Of a stretch of DNA of 64,000 nucleotides, positions 37,057 to 46,795 are shown piece by piece. Both the position numbers and the translations under genes were made by a program. Position 1 is the stretch's first letter; each line of letters begins with the position of its first letter. Source of the stretch: Marinifilum flexuosum (lineage in GTDB: Bacteria; Bacteroidota; Bacteroidia; Bacteroidales; Marinifilaceae); contig NZ_RAPQ01000013.1 of the NCBI RefSeq assembly GCF_003610555.1, forward strand, positions 62,001 through 126,000. The letters are read 5' to 3'. The notes under the pieces were generated by a model, which worked only from the letters and a program-made list of their open reading frames with translations, was not told the origin of the DNA and did not search any database.

Positions 37057-37635
37057 ATGGCAAGAAAAACACCAGAGATTAACTCAAGTTCGATGGCCGA
37101 TATTGCATTCTTGTTGCTGATTTTCTTCTTGGTATCGACTACGATGGATGTGGATACTGGTATCTATAAAAAGTTACCTCCTATCCCTGAAACGGATCAA
37201 CCTGATGAAGAAATTAAGGTAAAAAAACGTAATGTTTTAGCGATATTGGTAAACCGTAACGATGAGTTGTTGGTGAATGGAGAACTTTTAGACATTTCAC
37301 AATTGCGTGAAAAGACCAAAGAGTTTATCTTGAATCCAAACAATAGTGAAGACCTTCCTGAAAAACATGTTAAAACTGTTCCATATTTTGGAGATGTTAT
37401 GGTTTCGAAAGGATTGGTTTCATTGCAGAACGACCGCGGTACGAGTTACGAAATGTATATTAGAGTACAGGATGAGCTAGCCATTGCTGCACGTGAATTA
37501 AAAGACGAAAAAGCAATGTCGAAATGGGGGAAGGTTTACAGCGAGTTGGACAAAGAACAACAAGATGCTGTAAAGAAATATGTCCCAATGGCAATATCCG
37601 AGGCTGAACCTAAAAACGTAGGAGGGAAAAGATAA
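37057..37635 (+). CDS. exbD: ExbD/TolR family biopolymer transport protein (first copy)
   Basis: A 192-residue protein with a short cytoplasmic N-terminus, one membrane span (~14-34: SMADIAFLLLIFFLVSTTMD) containing the conserved proton-path Asp (D in MADIAFL), and a periplasmic domain. The periplasmic part is longer than in E. coli ExbD (~141 aa) and includes an insertion around residues 95-140. Its stop codon shares one base with the ATG of the second exbD (37635). Confidence 0.88.
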   Translation: MARKTPEINSSSMADIAFLLLIFFLVSTTMDVDTGIYKKLPPIPETDQPDEEIKVKKRNVLAILVNRNDELLVNGELLDISQLREKTKEFILNPNNSEDLPEKHVKTVPYFGDVMVSKGLVSLQNDRGTSYEMYIRVQDELAIAARELKDEKAMSKWGKVYSELDKEQQDAVKKYVPMAISEAEPKNVGGKR

Positions 37636-38108
37636 TGTCAAAATTTAGAAAAGACGGAGGCAAAGACACTCCGGAAATTTCAACAGCGTCACTTCCTGAT
37701 ATCGTATTTATGCTTCTGTTCTTCTTTATGGTATCAACTACCATGCGTGATGTAGAATTGAACGTAAGCTATGTACAGCCACAAGCTAAGGAATTGACAA
37801 AGCTTGAAAAAAAGGATTTGGTAAGTAACATCCATGTTGGTGTTCCTTTGAGAAAATACCAAAAAACTTTTGGTACTGAATCAAGAATCCAATTAAATGA
37901 CAAATTTGCGACTGTTGATGATATTCAAGCTTTCATTGCTTCTGAAAGAGAAGCAAGAAAAGAAGAATTACGTAACAAGTTGACAACATCTCTAAAAGTT
38001 GACAGATACACTAAAATGGGTATCATTGTTGACATTAAACAAGAGTTAAGAAAAGCAAGTGCTTTGAAGCTGAACTATTCAGCTCTTCAAGGTGCTGATG
38101 AAAACTAA
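37635..38108 (+). CDS. exbD: ExbD/TolR family biopolymer transport protein (second copy)
   Basis: A 157-residue ExbD paralogue. It has the same layout as the first copy: one span (~18-38, SLPDIVFMLLFFFMVSTTM) with the conserved Asp, then a periplasmic domain ending in KASALKLNYSALQG. Two different ExbD subunits made from overlapping genes suggests a heteromeric motor. It is the last gene of the operon and precedes a terminator. Confidence 0.88.
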   Translation: MSKFRKDGGKDTPEISTASLPDIVFMLLFFFMVSTTMRDVELNVSYVQPQAKELTKLEKKDLVSNIHVGVPLRKYQKTFGTESRIQLNDKFATVDDIQAFIASEREARKEELRNKLTTSLKVDRYTKMGIIVDIKQELRKASALKLNYSALQGADEN

Positions 38109-38130
38109 GAATTTTCGCGCTTAAAATATA

Positions 38131-38158
38131 AAAGGAGTCCATTAGGGCTCCTTTTTTT
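38131..38158 (+). terminator. Terminator of the exb operon
   Basis: The stem aaaggagtcc/gggctccttt (one G-U pair) with a 4-nt loop is followed by T7. Confidence 0.8.
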
Positions 38159-38172
38159 ATGCAATAAATCGT

Positions 38173-38203
38173 ATAAAAAAAGCTTGGAAATACATCCAAG
38201 CTT
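38173..38203 (-). terminator. Terminator of the tRNA-Arg gene
   Basis: The stem aagcttgga/tccaagctt (38180-38188 and 38195-38203) has an A-run on its left, which is a T-run on the minus strand just after the tRNA 3' end. Confidence 0.75.
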
Positions 38204-38205
38204 TG

Positions 38206-38279
38206 TGACCCGTACAGGATTCAAACCTGTGACCTTCAGAACCGGAATCTGATGTTCTATTCAGCTAAACTAACGGGCC
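38206..38279 (-). tRNA. tRNA-Arg (anticodon CCG)
   Basis: A 74-nt cloverleaf on the minus strand. Acceptor stem GGCCCGT pairs with ACGGGTC (one G-U), with discriminator A. The anticodon arm is TCAGA-TTCCGGT-TCTGA with anticodon CCG (reads CGG), and the T arm contains GGTTTGAATCC. The CCA end is not encoded (CAA follows). It lies alone between the exb operon and leuS. Confidence 0.92.
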
Positions 38280-38437
38280 AATGTGTTCACAAATTTAAAA
38301 AATTATTTTATTCTCTTTTCCTACTCCAACATTCAATCTATAATTGATTTTCAATAACTCTTCTAATCCTCTATTAACCAATTTTTAATAATAACATCAG
38401 TTCACTCAAAAACAACCCTTTTATTTATAAATTTTAC

Positions 38438-38445
38438 TAATTTTG
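38438..38445 (+). promoter_or_regulatory. -7 element of leuS
   Basis: TAATTTTG matches TAnnTTTG. It overlaps an in-frame TTG at 38443, so translation cannot begin there; this supports ATG 38491 as the leuS start. No convincing -33 TTG was found. Confidence 0.55.
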
Positions 38446-38490
38446 CGGACTGAATACATTGAAATAACCATATTTTATCAAAATATTACA

Positions 38491-41250
38491 ATGGAGTACA
38501 CATTTAAAGAAATAGAACAAAAATGGCAGAAGTACTGGAACGACAATAAAACCTATAAGGTTGATGTCAATGCAGACAAACCAAAATTTTATGTGCTTGA
38601 TATGTTCCCATACCCATCAGGAGCGGGATTACATGTTGGTCACCCACTAGGTTATATTGCGTCTGATATCTATTCTCGTTACAAAACCCTCAAAGGTTTT
38701 AATGTACTCCACCCAATGGGATACGATGCATATGGATTGCCTGCTGAGCAATATGCTATTCAAACAGGGCAACACCCAGCAATTACCACTGAGCAAAACA
38801 TTACACGATATAGAGAACAATTGGATAAAATTGGATTTTCATTCGATTGGGACAGAGAAGTGCGCACTTGTAATCCTGAATATTATAAATGGACACAATG
38901 GGCATTCATTCAAATGTTCAACCACTATTTCGATAACGAAACTGAAAAAGCTCAACCAATTTCAGCATTGGTAGCAAAATTCGAAACAGAAGGAAATGCA
39001 AAAATCAATGCTGCTTGTTCTGAAACGGAAATATTCACAGCTGAACAATGGAAAGCTCTATCAAATACAGCACAGCAGGAAATTCTTTTAAATTATCGCT
39101 TGGCCTACCTTGCAGATACAATGGTAAACTGGTGTCCTGAATTAGGAACCGTTTTAGCCAATGATGAAGTAAAAGATGGTTTATCTGAACGCGGTGGGCA
39201 TCCTGTTGTACAAAAGAAAATGCGTCAATGGTCACTTCGAGTATCTGCTTATGCAAAAAGATTATTGGATGGTCTTGACAATTTGGAATGGACAGATTCT
39301 TTGAAGGAAATTCAGAAGAACTGGATTGGCCGTTCTGTTGGTGCAGAGGTGAATTTTGGAGTGAAAGATTCTGATATCAAAATGGAAATCTTCACCACTC
39401 GCCCTGACACAATCTTTGGAGTTACTTTTATGGTATTGGCACCAGAAAGTGAATTGGTTGATAATTTAACCACTACTGAGTGCAGAGAAAAAGTTGATGC
39501 ATATATTGAAGCTACCAAGAAAAGAACCGAAAGAGAACGTTTGGCTGATGTAAAAACCGTTAGCGGTGAATTCACAGGTGCTTATGCAATTCACCCATTC
39601 ACAGGTGAAGAAATTCCAATTTGGGTAAGCGATTACGTACTAGCAGGATATGGAACTGGAGCAATTATGGCTGTACCTGCTCATGATAGCCGTGACTACG
39701 CTTTTGCGAAACATTTTGATTTGCCAATTATCCAGGTTGTTTCTGATGGTGATATTTCTGAGGAATCATATGATGCCAAGGAGGGAAAATCGATGAACTC
39801 TGATTTCCTAAACGGATTAGATGTTAAAGATGCTATTGTAAAAGCAAATGAAGAGGTAGAAGCAAGAGGCTTAGGAAAGAAAAAAATCAACTATAGATTG
39901 AGAGATGCTATTTTCTCTCGTCAGAGATATTGGGGTGAACCATTCCCAGTGTATTTCAAAGAAAACATGCCATACATGATGGAAATGGACCAGTTGCCTT
40001 TGGAATTACCTGAAATTGACAAGTACTTGCCAACTGAAAGTGGTGAACCACCATTGGGACGTGCTAAAGATTGGAAAACAGCAGATGGTCACCCAATTGA
40101 ATTGAATACAATGCCTGGTTTTGCAGGATCATCGGCATATTATTTGCGTTATATGGATCCACGCAATAACGATGCGTTAGTTTCTAAGGAAGCAAATGAA
40201 TACTGGCAAGATGTTGATTTGTATATCGGAGGAACCGAGCATGCAACTGGTCACTTGATTTATTCACGTTTCTGGAACAAATTCTTATTCGATATCAACG
40301 AAGTTTGCAAAGATGAGCCTTTCAAGAAATTGATCAACCAAGGAATGATTCAAGGTCGTTCGAACTTTGTTTACAGAGTTAAGAACACCAATAAATTTAT
40401 TTCTTATGGATTGAGAAAAGAGCACGATACCACTGCAATTCACGTTGATGTAAACATCGTGAAGAATGATGTATTGGATACAGAAGCTTTCAAAGCCTGG
40501 AGACCAGAATTTAAGGATGCTGAATTTATTCTTGAAGATGACAAATACATTTGTGGTTGGGCTGTTGAAAAAATGTCGAAATCGATGTTCAACGTTGTTA
40601 ACCCGGATGTAATTGTAGAAGAATATGGTGCTGATACACTTCGTTTGTACGAAATGTTCCTTGGACCATTGGAAGCTCACAAGCCTTGGGATACTAATGG
40701 TATTGATGGTGTTCACAAATTCTTAAAGAAACTTTGGAGATTATTCTACAAAAGTGAAAACTTTGAAGTTTCTGATGCTGAACCTACAAAAGATGAATTA
40801 AAAGTTCTTCACAAAACCATCAAGAAAATTCAGGATGATATCGAAAGGTTTTCTTTCAACACATCAATTTCGGCTTTCATGATTTGTGTGAACGAATTAA
40901 GTAGCTTAAAATGTAACAATAAGGCTGTACTAGAAGACCTATTAAAACTTCTTGCTCCTTTCGCACCACATATTTCTGAAGAATTGTGGAACAAATGTGG
41001 TAACAAGGATAGTATAACCAAAGCAAGTTTCCCTGAATTCAATGAAAGCTTTGTTGCTGAAGATACTCACTCATACCCAGTGTCATTTAATGGTAAAATG
41101 AGGTTTAAGCTAGAGCTATCATTAAGTATGAGTAAGGATGAAATTGAACAGGAAGTCCTGAATTGTGAACAGGCTCAAAAATGGATTGATGGAAAAACAC
41201 CTAAGAAGGTGATTATCGTTCCTAAAAAAATCATCAACATAGTAGTATAA
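38491..41250 (+). CDS. leuS: Leucyl-tRNA synthetase
   Basis: A 919-residue class Ia synthetase starting [16 protein letters not shown]. The HIGH motif appears as [16 protein letters not shown] (~38-53). A connective-peptide editing domain lies at ~230-440 ([12 protein letters not shown], with the conserved [19 protein letters not shown]). The KMSKS loop is [10 protein letters not shown]. An extra ~50-residue segment after ~145 ([18 protein letters not shown]) makes it longer than the 860-residue E. coli enzyme, as is usual in Bacteroidota. The start is fixed by the promoter at 38438. It is monocistronic with a terminator. Confidence 0.96.
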   Translation: MEYTFKEIEQKWQKYWNDNKTYKVDVNADKPKFYVLDMFPYPSGAGLHVGHPLGYIASDIYSRYKTLKGFNVLHPMGYDAYGLPAEQYAIQTGQHPAITTEQNITRYREQLDKIGFSFDWDREVRTCNPEYYKWTQWAFIQMFNHYFDNETEKAQPISALVAKFETEGNAKINAACSETEIFTAEQWKALSNTAQQEILLNYRLAYLADTMVNWCPELGTVLANDEVKDGLSERGGHPVVQKKMRQWSLRVSAYAKRLLDGLDNLEWTDSLKEIQKNWIGRSVGAEVNFGVKDSDIKMEIFTTRPDTIFGVTFMVLAPESELVDNLTTTECREKVDAYIEATKKRTERERLADVKTVSGEFTGAYAIHPFTGEEIPIWVSDYVLAGYGTGAIMAVPAHDSRDYAFAKHFDLPIIQVVSDGDISEESYDAKEGKSMNSDFLNGLDVKDAIVKANEEVEARGLGKKKINYRLRDAIFSRQRYWGEPFPVYFKENMPYMMEMDQLPLELPEIDKYLPTESGEPPLGRAKDWKTADGHPIELNTMPGFAGSSAYYLRYMDPRNNDALVSKEANEYWQDVDLYIGGTEHATGHLIYSRFWNKFLFDINEVCKDEPFKKLINQGMIQGRSNFVYRVKNTNKFISYGLRKEHDTTAIHVDVNIVKNDVLDTEAFKAWRPEFKDAEFILEDDKYICGWAVEKMSKSMFNVVNPDVIVEEYGADTLRLYEMFLGPLEAHKPWDTNGIDGVHKFLKKLWRLFYKSENFEVSDAEPTKDELKVLHKTIKKIQDDIERFSFNTSISAFMICVNELSSLKCNNKAVLEDLLKLLAPFAPHISEELWNKCGNKDSITKASFPEFNESFVAEDTHSYPVSFNGKMRFKLELSLSMSKDEIEQEVLNCEQAQKWIDGKTPKKVIIVPKKIINIVV

Positions 41251-41280
41251 AGTAGAAAACAATAAGCACAATTTATAATC

Positions 41281-41315
41281 AGGCTTCGTTTTTCTAATAA
41301 ACGGAGCCTTTTTTC
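41281..41315 (+). terminator. Terminator of leuS
   Basis: The stem aggcttcgttt/aaacggagcct (one G-U pair, 41281-41291 and 41299-41309) is followed by T6. Confidence 0.8.
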
Positions 41316-41342
41316 TTCACATTGAATTATTTTTAAATTACA

Positions 41343-42203
41343 ATGAAATTCTCTATTAATGAATTAAAATCATATGCTATTATTACACTTGGCTTGTGTG
41401 TTTATAGCTTTGGATGGACTGCATTTTTGATTCCTTCAGAAATTGTAGCAGGAGGTGCCGGTGGTATTGGAACCCTTATTTATTACGCATCAGGTGAAAC
41501 AATTCCTGTTGGGTACTCCTATCTTGTAATTAATGTTTTTTTAATTTTAATTGCTTTACGTGTACTTGGAAGCAAATTCGGGATAAAAACCATATTTGGA
41601 ATTGTTGTAGGTTCCCTTTTATTAACATTGCAACAAAGAGTATTTTCAGAACCTCTGGTAGATGACAAATTTATGGCAACCATTATTGGAGGAATCCTAG
41701 GCGGTGCTGGTATTGGAATCACTTTTACACAAGGAGGAAGTACAGGAGGAACTGACATTATTGCAATGATGGTAAACAAATATTACAATATCAGTCCTGG
41801 CAGAATCATTCTCTATTTAGATATTTTTATCATTGCATCTTCCTATTTTCTTTTTAAAGATATTTCTACCATTGTATATGGATACGTAGTAATGGGCGTT
41901 GCTGCTTATACCATAGATATGATGATTTCCGGTTCAAAACAATCGGCTCAGCTTTTTATTATTTCTAAAAACTACGAAGAAGTTGCAGCTAAATTAAGCG
42001 AAGAAACCGGACGTGGACTCTCGATGGTACATACAACAGGTTGGTATACTCGTGAGGAAACCAAGATGTTAATGCTTGTAATTAGGAAGCATGAAACGCA
42101 GCACGTATTTAAAGTAATTAAGGAAGTAGATCCACAAGCATTTATCTCCATGGGAAGTGTAATGGGCGTTTACGGATTAGGTTTTGAAGAAATTAGAGCA
42201 TAA
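41343..42203 (+). CDS. YitT family membrane protein (first of tandem pair)
   Basis: A 286-residue protein with about five or six membrane spans in the first ~195 residues. The glycine-rich IIGGILGGAGIGITFTQGGSTGGTDIIAMM segment is hallmark of the YitT/DUF161 family (given here by position ~111-140). A soluble C-terminal DUF2179-type domain (~200-286) ends MGSVMGVYGLGFEEI. The family's transported substrate is not established. It is followed 11 nt later by a close paralogue. Confidence 0.85.
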   Translation: MKFSINELKSYAIITLGLCVYSFGWTAFLIPSEIVAGGAGGIGTLIYYASGETIPVGYSYLVINVFLILIALRVLGSKFGIKTIFGIVVGSLLLTLQQRVFSEPLVDDKFMATIIGGILGGAGIGITFTQGGSTGGTDIIAMMVNKYYNISPGRIILYLDIFIIASSYFLFKDISTIVYGYVVMGVAAYTIDMMISGSKQSAQLFIISKNYEEVAAKLSEETGRGLSMVHTTGWYTREETKMLMLVIRKHETQHVFKVIKEVDPQAFISMGSVMGVYGLGFEEIRA

Positions 42204-42214
42204 AAAAAGAAATA

Positions 42215-43081
42215 ATGGCTACTCAGAAAATCAGTTTATCAGAAAACATTCGTTCCTATTTAATTATTACCATAGGATTGCTTATTGGTTCTTTGGCATG
42301 GACCGGTTTTATTATACCATCTGGAATTGTAGGATCGGGCGTAAGTGGAATTGCAACCATGATATATTTTGTAACCGGAATAAAGGTTGGTTATAGTGTA
42401 TTTTTAATCAATACAGTATTTCTACTGATATCATTACGTGTACTTGGCTTCTCTTTTGGAATAAAAACATTGTATGGAATTACCGTAATTTCATTTTTCC
42501 TATGGTTGTTTCAATCCATTATCACCGAACCTCTGGTTTCCGACAGGTTTATGTGTGCTATTATTGGAGGTATTATGGCTGGAGCTGGTGCAGGAATGAT
42601 TTTATCGCGTGGTGGAAGCACAGGCGGCACCGACATTCTTGCCATGATGATCAACAAGTACAAGAACTACAGTCCAGGCCAGTTGCTTTTAACTATCGAC
42701 GTAATAATAATATCATCTTCTTATTTTTTGGAGAATTCGATAGAACAGGTCGTATACGGATTTGTTACCATGGGAGTAAGTGCTTATTGTGTAGATATGA
42801 TTATTGAAGGAAGCAAGCAGTCTGTTCAAATAATAATATTTACTCAAAAACCTGAATTAATTCGCAAGGAAGCAATTTACAATTTAGATCAAGGACTTAC
42901 TGTAATAAATGCCACTGGAGGTTATAGTAATGAGGATGTAAAAATCCTGATGCTTCTGGCTAAAAAACGTGATTCACAGACCATTTTAAATATGATAAAG
43001 CATGTAGACCCAGATGCATTCATATCTATGGGCAGTGTAATGGGGGTTTACGGTCAAGGTTTCGACAAGATCAAATCTTAA
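42215..43081 (+). CDS. YitT family membrane protein (second of tandem pair)
   Basis: A 288-residue paralogue of the preceding protein with the same architecture: membrane region with SRGGSTGGTDILAMMINKY and a C-terminal DUF2179-like domain ending SMGSVMGVYGQGFDKI. The two proteins share many blocks (for example RVLG-FGIKT and VDPxAFISMGSVMGVYG), showing a local tandem duplication that has diverged. They are probably co-transcribed and might form a heteromer. Function unknown. Confidence 0.85.
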   Translation: MATQKISLSENIRSYLIITIGLLIGSLAWTGFIIPSGIVGSGVSGIATMIYFVTGIKVGYSVFLINTVFLLISLRVLGFSFGIKTLYGITVISFFLWLFQSIITEPLVSDRFMCAIIGGIMAGAGAGMILSRGGSTGGTDILAMMINKYKNYSPGQLLLTIDVIIISSSYFLENSIEQVVYGFVTMGVSAYCVDMIIEGSKQSVQIIIFTQKPELIRKEAIYNLDQGLTVINATGGYSNEDVKILMLLAKKRDSQTILNMIKHVDPDAFISMGSVMGVYGQGFDKIKS

Positions 43082-43177
43082 AACTTAAAAAAGCTTAAAT
43101 CCTATAATCATTAGATTATCCAGTTGTGTGACTATAAAAATAGTTATACCTTTAGGCTCGAATTCAAAATTTCCCAA

Positions 43178-44491
43178 ATGAAAAAGTTCTTCAACTATAA
43201 AACTCTAATTATTGCAGCGCTTGTAATGGTTGGTCTATTGCTTTTTAAAAACTTTAAATCGGATGTACCCGAAGAAGTAAAAAGCGATAGTCATGAATTG
43301 ATTGATTCAACAGCATTAGAGCCTATCAATTTAAAATATGGATTTCCGATTGATGATTTTGAACATGAAGAAGGCAAAGTAAAAAGAAATCAGAGTTTGT
43401 CTACAATACTAAGACAATACGATGTTTCATACGCTGCAATCGATAAAATTGCCAAAAAAGCCAAAAAAGTTTTTAATGTAAGACGAATTAAATCGGGACG
43501 CGAATATTCGGTTTTATTCTCTAAGGATAGCTTAAGAACTCCTGAATACTTTGTATACGAAAACACACCAGTAGAGTATATTGTTTTTGATTTACGAGAT
43601 ACTTTGCATGTATACAAAGGGGAAAAAGAGATTATTTATAAGCGTAAACAAATCAAAGGAACCATTGAAAGTTCGCTTTGGAATGCCATGGTTGAAGCTA
43701 ATGCAGATCCTGTTTTATCTATCGAATTGTCTGAAATCTATGCCTGGACAATAGATTTTTTTGGAATTGGTAAAGGCGATGAGTTCAATATCATTTATGA
43801 AGAAGCTTTTGTAGATGATAAACCAATAAGTGATATCAAAGTACTGGCTGCGAACTTTATTCATCACAAATCAGATAATTATGCATTTGCTTTTAAAGAA
43901 GGTGATAAAGATGGATTTTTCGATGAAGAAGGAAAAAGCTTACAAAAAGCATTCTTAAAAGCTCCTTTGCGTTATTCCAGAATCAGTTCCAGATTTTCTA
44001 ACCGAAGATACCACCCTGTTTTAAAAAGATACAGATCACATCATGGGGTTGATTATGCTGCACCAACGGGAACTCCGGTTCACACAATTGGAGATGGAGT
44101 GATTATTAAGAAAGGCTACCAAAAAAGAGGCGGTGGAAGATATTTAAAAATAAAACACAACAGTGTATACACCACAACCTATATGCATTTATCTCGTTTT
44201 GCCAAAGGAATGAACACAGGTGTTAGGGTAAAACAAGGGCAAATCATTGCTTATGTAGGTTCTTCAGGCTTATCAACAGGGCCACATCTCGATTTTAGGG
44301 TGCATAAAAATGGAAGTCCAATTAATCCATTAAAAATGAAATCACCTCCTGTCGCTCCTGTCAAGAAAGAAAATCAAGCTCAATTTGAAATTCTCAAAAA
44401 CAAATTGATGAAAGAATTGAATGGATTAGACAGTATTCCTGAGCCATTAATTCCTGATTCAATAAATAATACTCTTACTTCTATAAAGTAA
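43178..44491 (+). CDS. M23 family peptidoglycan peptidase with HxD variant motif
   Basis: A 437-residue envelope protein. The start ATG 43178 (MKKFFNYKTLIIAAL) is chosen over a GTG at 43124 because it places the signal-anchor (residues ~7-24) at the N-terminus. A Csd3/NlpD-like middle domain (~50-270) precedes the M23 fold. That fold has H288 and D292 in HHGVDYAAPTG, YMHLSRF, and GSSGLSTGPHLDFRV. In the last motif the usual HxH is H370-L-D372, so one zinc ligand is Asp rather than His. It probably cleaves, or has degenerated to regulate cleavage of, cell-wall cross-links. Confidence 0.85.
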   Translation: MKKFFNYKTLIIAALVMVGLLLFKNFKSDVPEEVKSDSHELIDSTALEPINLKYGFPIDDFEHEEGKVKRNQSLSTILRQYDVSYAAIDKIAKKAKKVFNVRRIKSGREYSVLFSKDSLRTPEYFVYENTPVEYIVFDLRDTLHVYKGEKEIIYKRKQIKGTIESSLWNAMVEANADPVLSIELSEIYAWTIDFFGIGKGDEFNIIYEEAFVDDKPISDIKVLAANFIHHKSDNYAFAFKEGDKDGFFDEEGKSLQKAFLKAPLRYSRISSRFSNRRYHPVLKRYRSHHGVDYAAPTGTPVHTIGDGVIIKKGYQKRGGGRYLKIKHNSVYTTTYMHLSRFAKGMNTGVRVKQGQIIAYVGSSGLSTGPHLDFRVHKNGSPINPLKMKSPPVAPVKKENQAQFEILKNKLMKELNGLDSIPEPLIPDSINNTLTSIK

Positions 44492-44499
44492 AAGACTGT

Positions 44500-44549
44500 C
44501 CAAAAATAATAGAGCAATTACTTTAAAGTAATTGCTCTATTATTTTTGG
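44500..44549. terminator. Perfect 50-bp palindrome acting as bidirectional terminator
   Basis: The left arm 44500-44524 and right arm 44525-44549 are exactly complementary over 25 bp (core gcaattactttaaagtaattgc). T-rich flanks occur on both strands. The right arm also encodes the last eight codons of purN. It ends the M23 peptidase (plus) and purN (minus) transcripts. Confidence 0.85.
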
Positions 44550-45083
44550 GAAATGTTCATATTCTAATTTGTGAACTTTATTTGCAACATCCTCGGCTGT
44601 ATCATCAGGTTCGACCGCACATTTTGCTTGAAATACAATTTCACCTTCATCATATTTCTCGCTTACCAAGTGGATGGTTATACCTGATTCTGTTTCCTGA
44701 TTTTCTACTACCGATTTGTGAACATTCATACCATACATCCCTTTCCCACCATATTTTGGCAACAAAGCAGGATGTATATTAATAATTCTACCTGCAAATT
44801 CTTTTAGCAAACTTGTAGGTATCAACCATAAGAAACCAGCTAACACAATAAAATCAACTCGCTTTTCTTTTAAATAATCCACCACTATTGATGTTTCTTT
44901 AAAATCTGATTTAGAAAAAACTAAAGAAGGGATTTTTAATTTTTCTGCTCGATTTAATACAAAAGCATTAGGATTATTTGTAAGAACACTAGCAATCTCA
45001 ACATTCGAATTATTTTTAAAATACAATGCTATATTCTCCACGTTAGTTCCTGATCCAGAAGCAAATAAGGCAATTCTTTTCAT
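44523..45083 (-). CDS. purN: Phosphoribosylglycinamide formyltransferase
   Basis: A 186-residue GAR transformylase. It has the phosphate-binding N-terminus IALFASGSGTNVENI. The catalytic triad is Asn102 and His104 in INIHPALLP and Asp145 in EKYDEGEIV. It transfers a formyl group from 10-formyl-THF to GAR in purine synthesis. The final codons form one arm of a perfect palindrome (44500-44549). It is monocistronic, divergent from acpP. Confidence 0.95.
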   Translation of the reverse strand: MKRIALFASGSGTNVENIALYFKNNSNVEIASVLTNNPNAFVLNRAEKLKIPSLVFSKSDFKETSIVVDYLKEKRVDFIVLAGFLWLIPTSLLKEFAGRIINIHPALLPKYGGKGMYGMNVHKSVVENQETESGITIHLVSEKYDEGEIVFQAKCAVEPDDTAEDVANKVHKLEYEHFPKIIEQLL

Positions 45084-45198
45084 GGGTAATTTGTTGTTTA
45101 AAAAGTATGTTCAAAGGTATATAAAAGCCATTGGATGTAAAATAATTTCGCTAGAAAAGGAAAAAGAATTACATTTGTCCCCAACTTTGTGAAAAAGA

Positions 45199-45230
45199 TT
45201 TGAATTTTTTCAAGTAAATTTATTTCTTTG
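45199..45230 (+). promoter_or_regulatory. Candidate promoter of acpP-fabF-rnc
   Basis: TTTG (45199-45202), a 20-nt spacer and TTTCTTTG (45223-45230) resemble the Bacteroidota consensus, with TT in place of the initial TA of the -7 element. It lies 50 nt before acpP. Confidence 0.45.
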
Positions 45231-45280
45231 CACAGTTGAAAATTAATTAGTTTAATATTAATCATTTAAATTTTAAAGTT

Positions 45281-45517
45281 ATGTCTGATATTGCATCTAG
45301 AGTAAAAGCTATCATTGTTGATAAGTTGGGTGTAGACGAAACTGAAGTAACTCCAGAAGCTAGCTTCACTAACGATCTAGGAGCTGACTCATTGGATACA
45401 GTTGAGCTAATCATGGAATTCGAAAAAGAGTTTAACATCGCTATTCCAGATGATCAAGCAGAAAACATCGGTACAGTAGGTGACGCTGTTTCTTACATCG
45501 AAGAAAACGCTAAGTAA
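45281..45517 (+). CDS. acpP: Acyl carrier protein
   Basis: A 78-residue acidic ACP of standard size. The phosphopantetheine attachment Ser37 is in [12 protein letters not shown]. The four-helix sequence pattern is intact ([19 protein letters not shown]). It carries growing acyl chains in fatty acid synthesis and feeds FabF encoded 21 nt downstream. It is the first gene of the acpP-fabF-rnc operon. Confidence 0.97.
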   Translation: MSDIASRVKAIIVDKLGVDETEVTPEASFTNDLGADSLDTVELIMEFEKEFNIAIPDDQAENIGTVGDAVSYIEENAK

Positions 45518-45538
45518 TTATTAACCAGACCCTTTTTT

Positions 45539-46792
45539 ATGGAATTTAGAAGAGTAGTTGTAACTGGGCTCGGAACAATTAACCCAATTGGTAATAGTAT
45601 TGCCGAATATTGGGAGAATTTGGAGAATGGTGTAGGCGGTGCTGGAATGATCACTCATTTCGATGCCTCTAAATTCAAGACTCAGTTCGCTTGCGAAGTT
45701 AAAAATTTCGATGCTAAAGAGCATTTTGATCGCAAAGAAGTTCGCAAACTGGATTTATATACTCAGTATGCACTTGTAGCTGTTAAAGAAGCTATGGCTG
45801 ATTGTGGTTTAGATCTTGAATCGGAAGATTTAACAAAAGCCGGAGTAATTTGGGGTTCTGGTATCGGCGGTATTAAAACTTTCTTAGATGAAGTTAAAGG
45901 ATATGCAAACGGGGATGGAACTCCTCGTTTCTCTCCGTTTTTCATCCCTAAGATGATTTCGGATATTGCTGCCGGCCATATTTCGATGAAGTATGGATTC
46001 CAAGGACCAAACTACGGTACAGTTTCTGCATGCGCCTCCTCTTCACACGCTATCATTGATGCGATGAACTACATCCGTCTAGGTAAAGCTGATGTCTTTA
46101 TCACAGGTGGATCTGAAGCATCAGTTAATGAAGCAGGATTAGGTGGTTTTAATTCAATGCAGGCATTGTCTACTAACAATGAAGAGTTTGAAACTGCATC
46201 TCGTCCGTTCTGTAAAACTCGTGACGGTTTCGTTATGGGTGAAGGAGCAGGCTGTTTAATTCTTGAAGAATATGAACATGCCAAAGCACGAGGAGCTAAA
46301 ATTTATGCTGAAGTTGTTGGTGGAGGAATGTCCGGTGATGCTTATCACCTTACTGCAACTCACCCTGAAGGTAGAGGAGCCATTAACTCAATGAATATGG
46401 CTTTGAATGATGCTGATTTGAAACCAGAAGATATCGACTATATCAATGTTCACGGAACATCAACTCCAGTTGGTGATATTCCTGAAACAAAGGCGGTACA
46501 AACTGTTTTCGGCGAGCATGCATATAAATTAAACATTAGTTCTACAAAATCGATGACAGGACACTTGTTAGGTGCTGCTGGATCTGTTGAAGCAATTGCT
46601 AGTATCTTAGCAATGAACAATCAAACAGTTCCTCCTACCATTAATCACAAGGAGCAAGATCCACAAATCGATGAAAGACTAAACCTTACACTTCACAAAG
46701 CTCAAAAGCGCGAAATCAGAGCTGCTTTGAGTAATACTTTTGGTTTTGGCGGACACAATGCATCCGTAATTTTCAAATCATTTAGTGAATAA
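45539..46792 (+). CDS. fabF: 3-oxoacyl-[acyl-carrier-protein] synthase II
   Basis: A 417-residue KAS II. The catalytic Cys is in GTVSACASSSHAI (~165), and the two histidines lie in NVHGTSTPVGD (~305) and STKSMTGHLLGAAGS (~341). GFGGHNASVIF closes the fold. It condenses malonyl-ACP with acyl-ACP in the cytoplasm. It sits between acpP and rnc, an arrangement conserved across bacteria. Confidence 0.97.
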   Translation: MEFRRVVVTGLGTINPIGNSIAEYWENLENGVGGAGMITHFDASKFKTQFACEVKNFDAKEHFDRKEVRKLDLYTQYALVAVKEAMADCGLDLESEDLTKAGVIWGSGIGGIKTFLDEVKGYANGDGTPRFSPFFIPKMISDIAAGHISMKYGFQGPNYGTVSACASSSHAIIDAMNYIRLGKADVFITGGSEASVNEAGLGGFNSMQALSTNNEEFETASRPFCKTRDGFVMGEGAGCLILEEYEHAKARGAKIYAEVVGGGMSGDAYHLTATHPEGRGAINSMNMALNDADLKPEDIDYINVHGTSTPVGDIPETKAVQTVFGEHAYKLNISSTKSMTGHLLGAAGSVEAIASILAMNNQTVPPTINHKEQDPQIDERLNLTLHKAQKREIRAALSNTFGFGGHNASVIFKSFSE

Positions 46793-46795
46793 TTT

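Noticed and set aside
38443-38490. Earlier TTG start for leuS
   Set aside because: A -7 promoter element (38438-38445) covers the TTG, so the mRNA starts downstream; ATG 38491 gives the normal LeuRS N-terminus.
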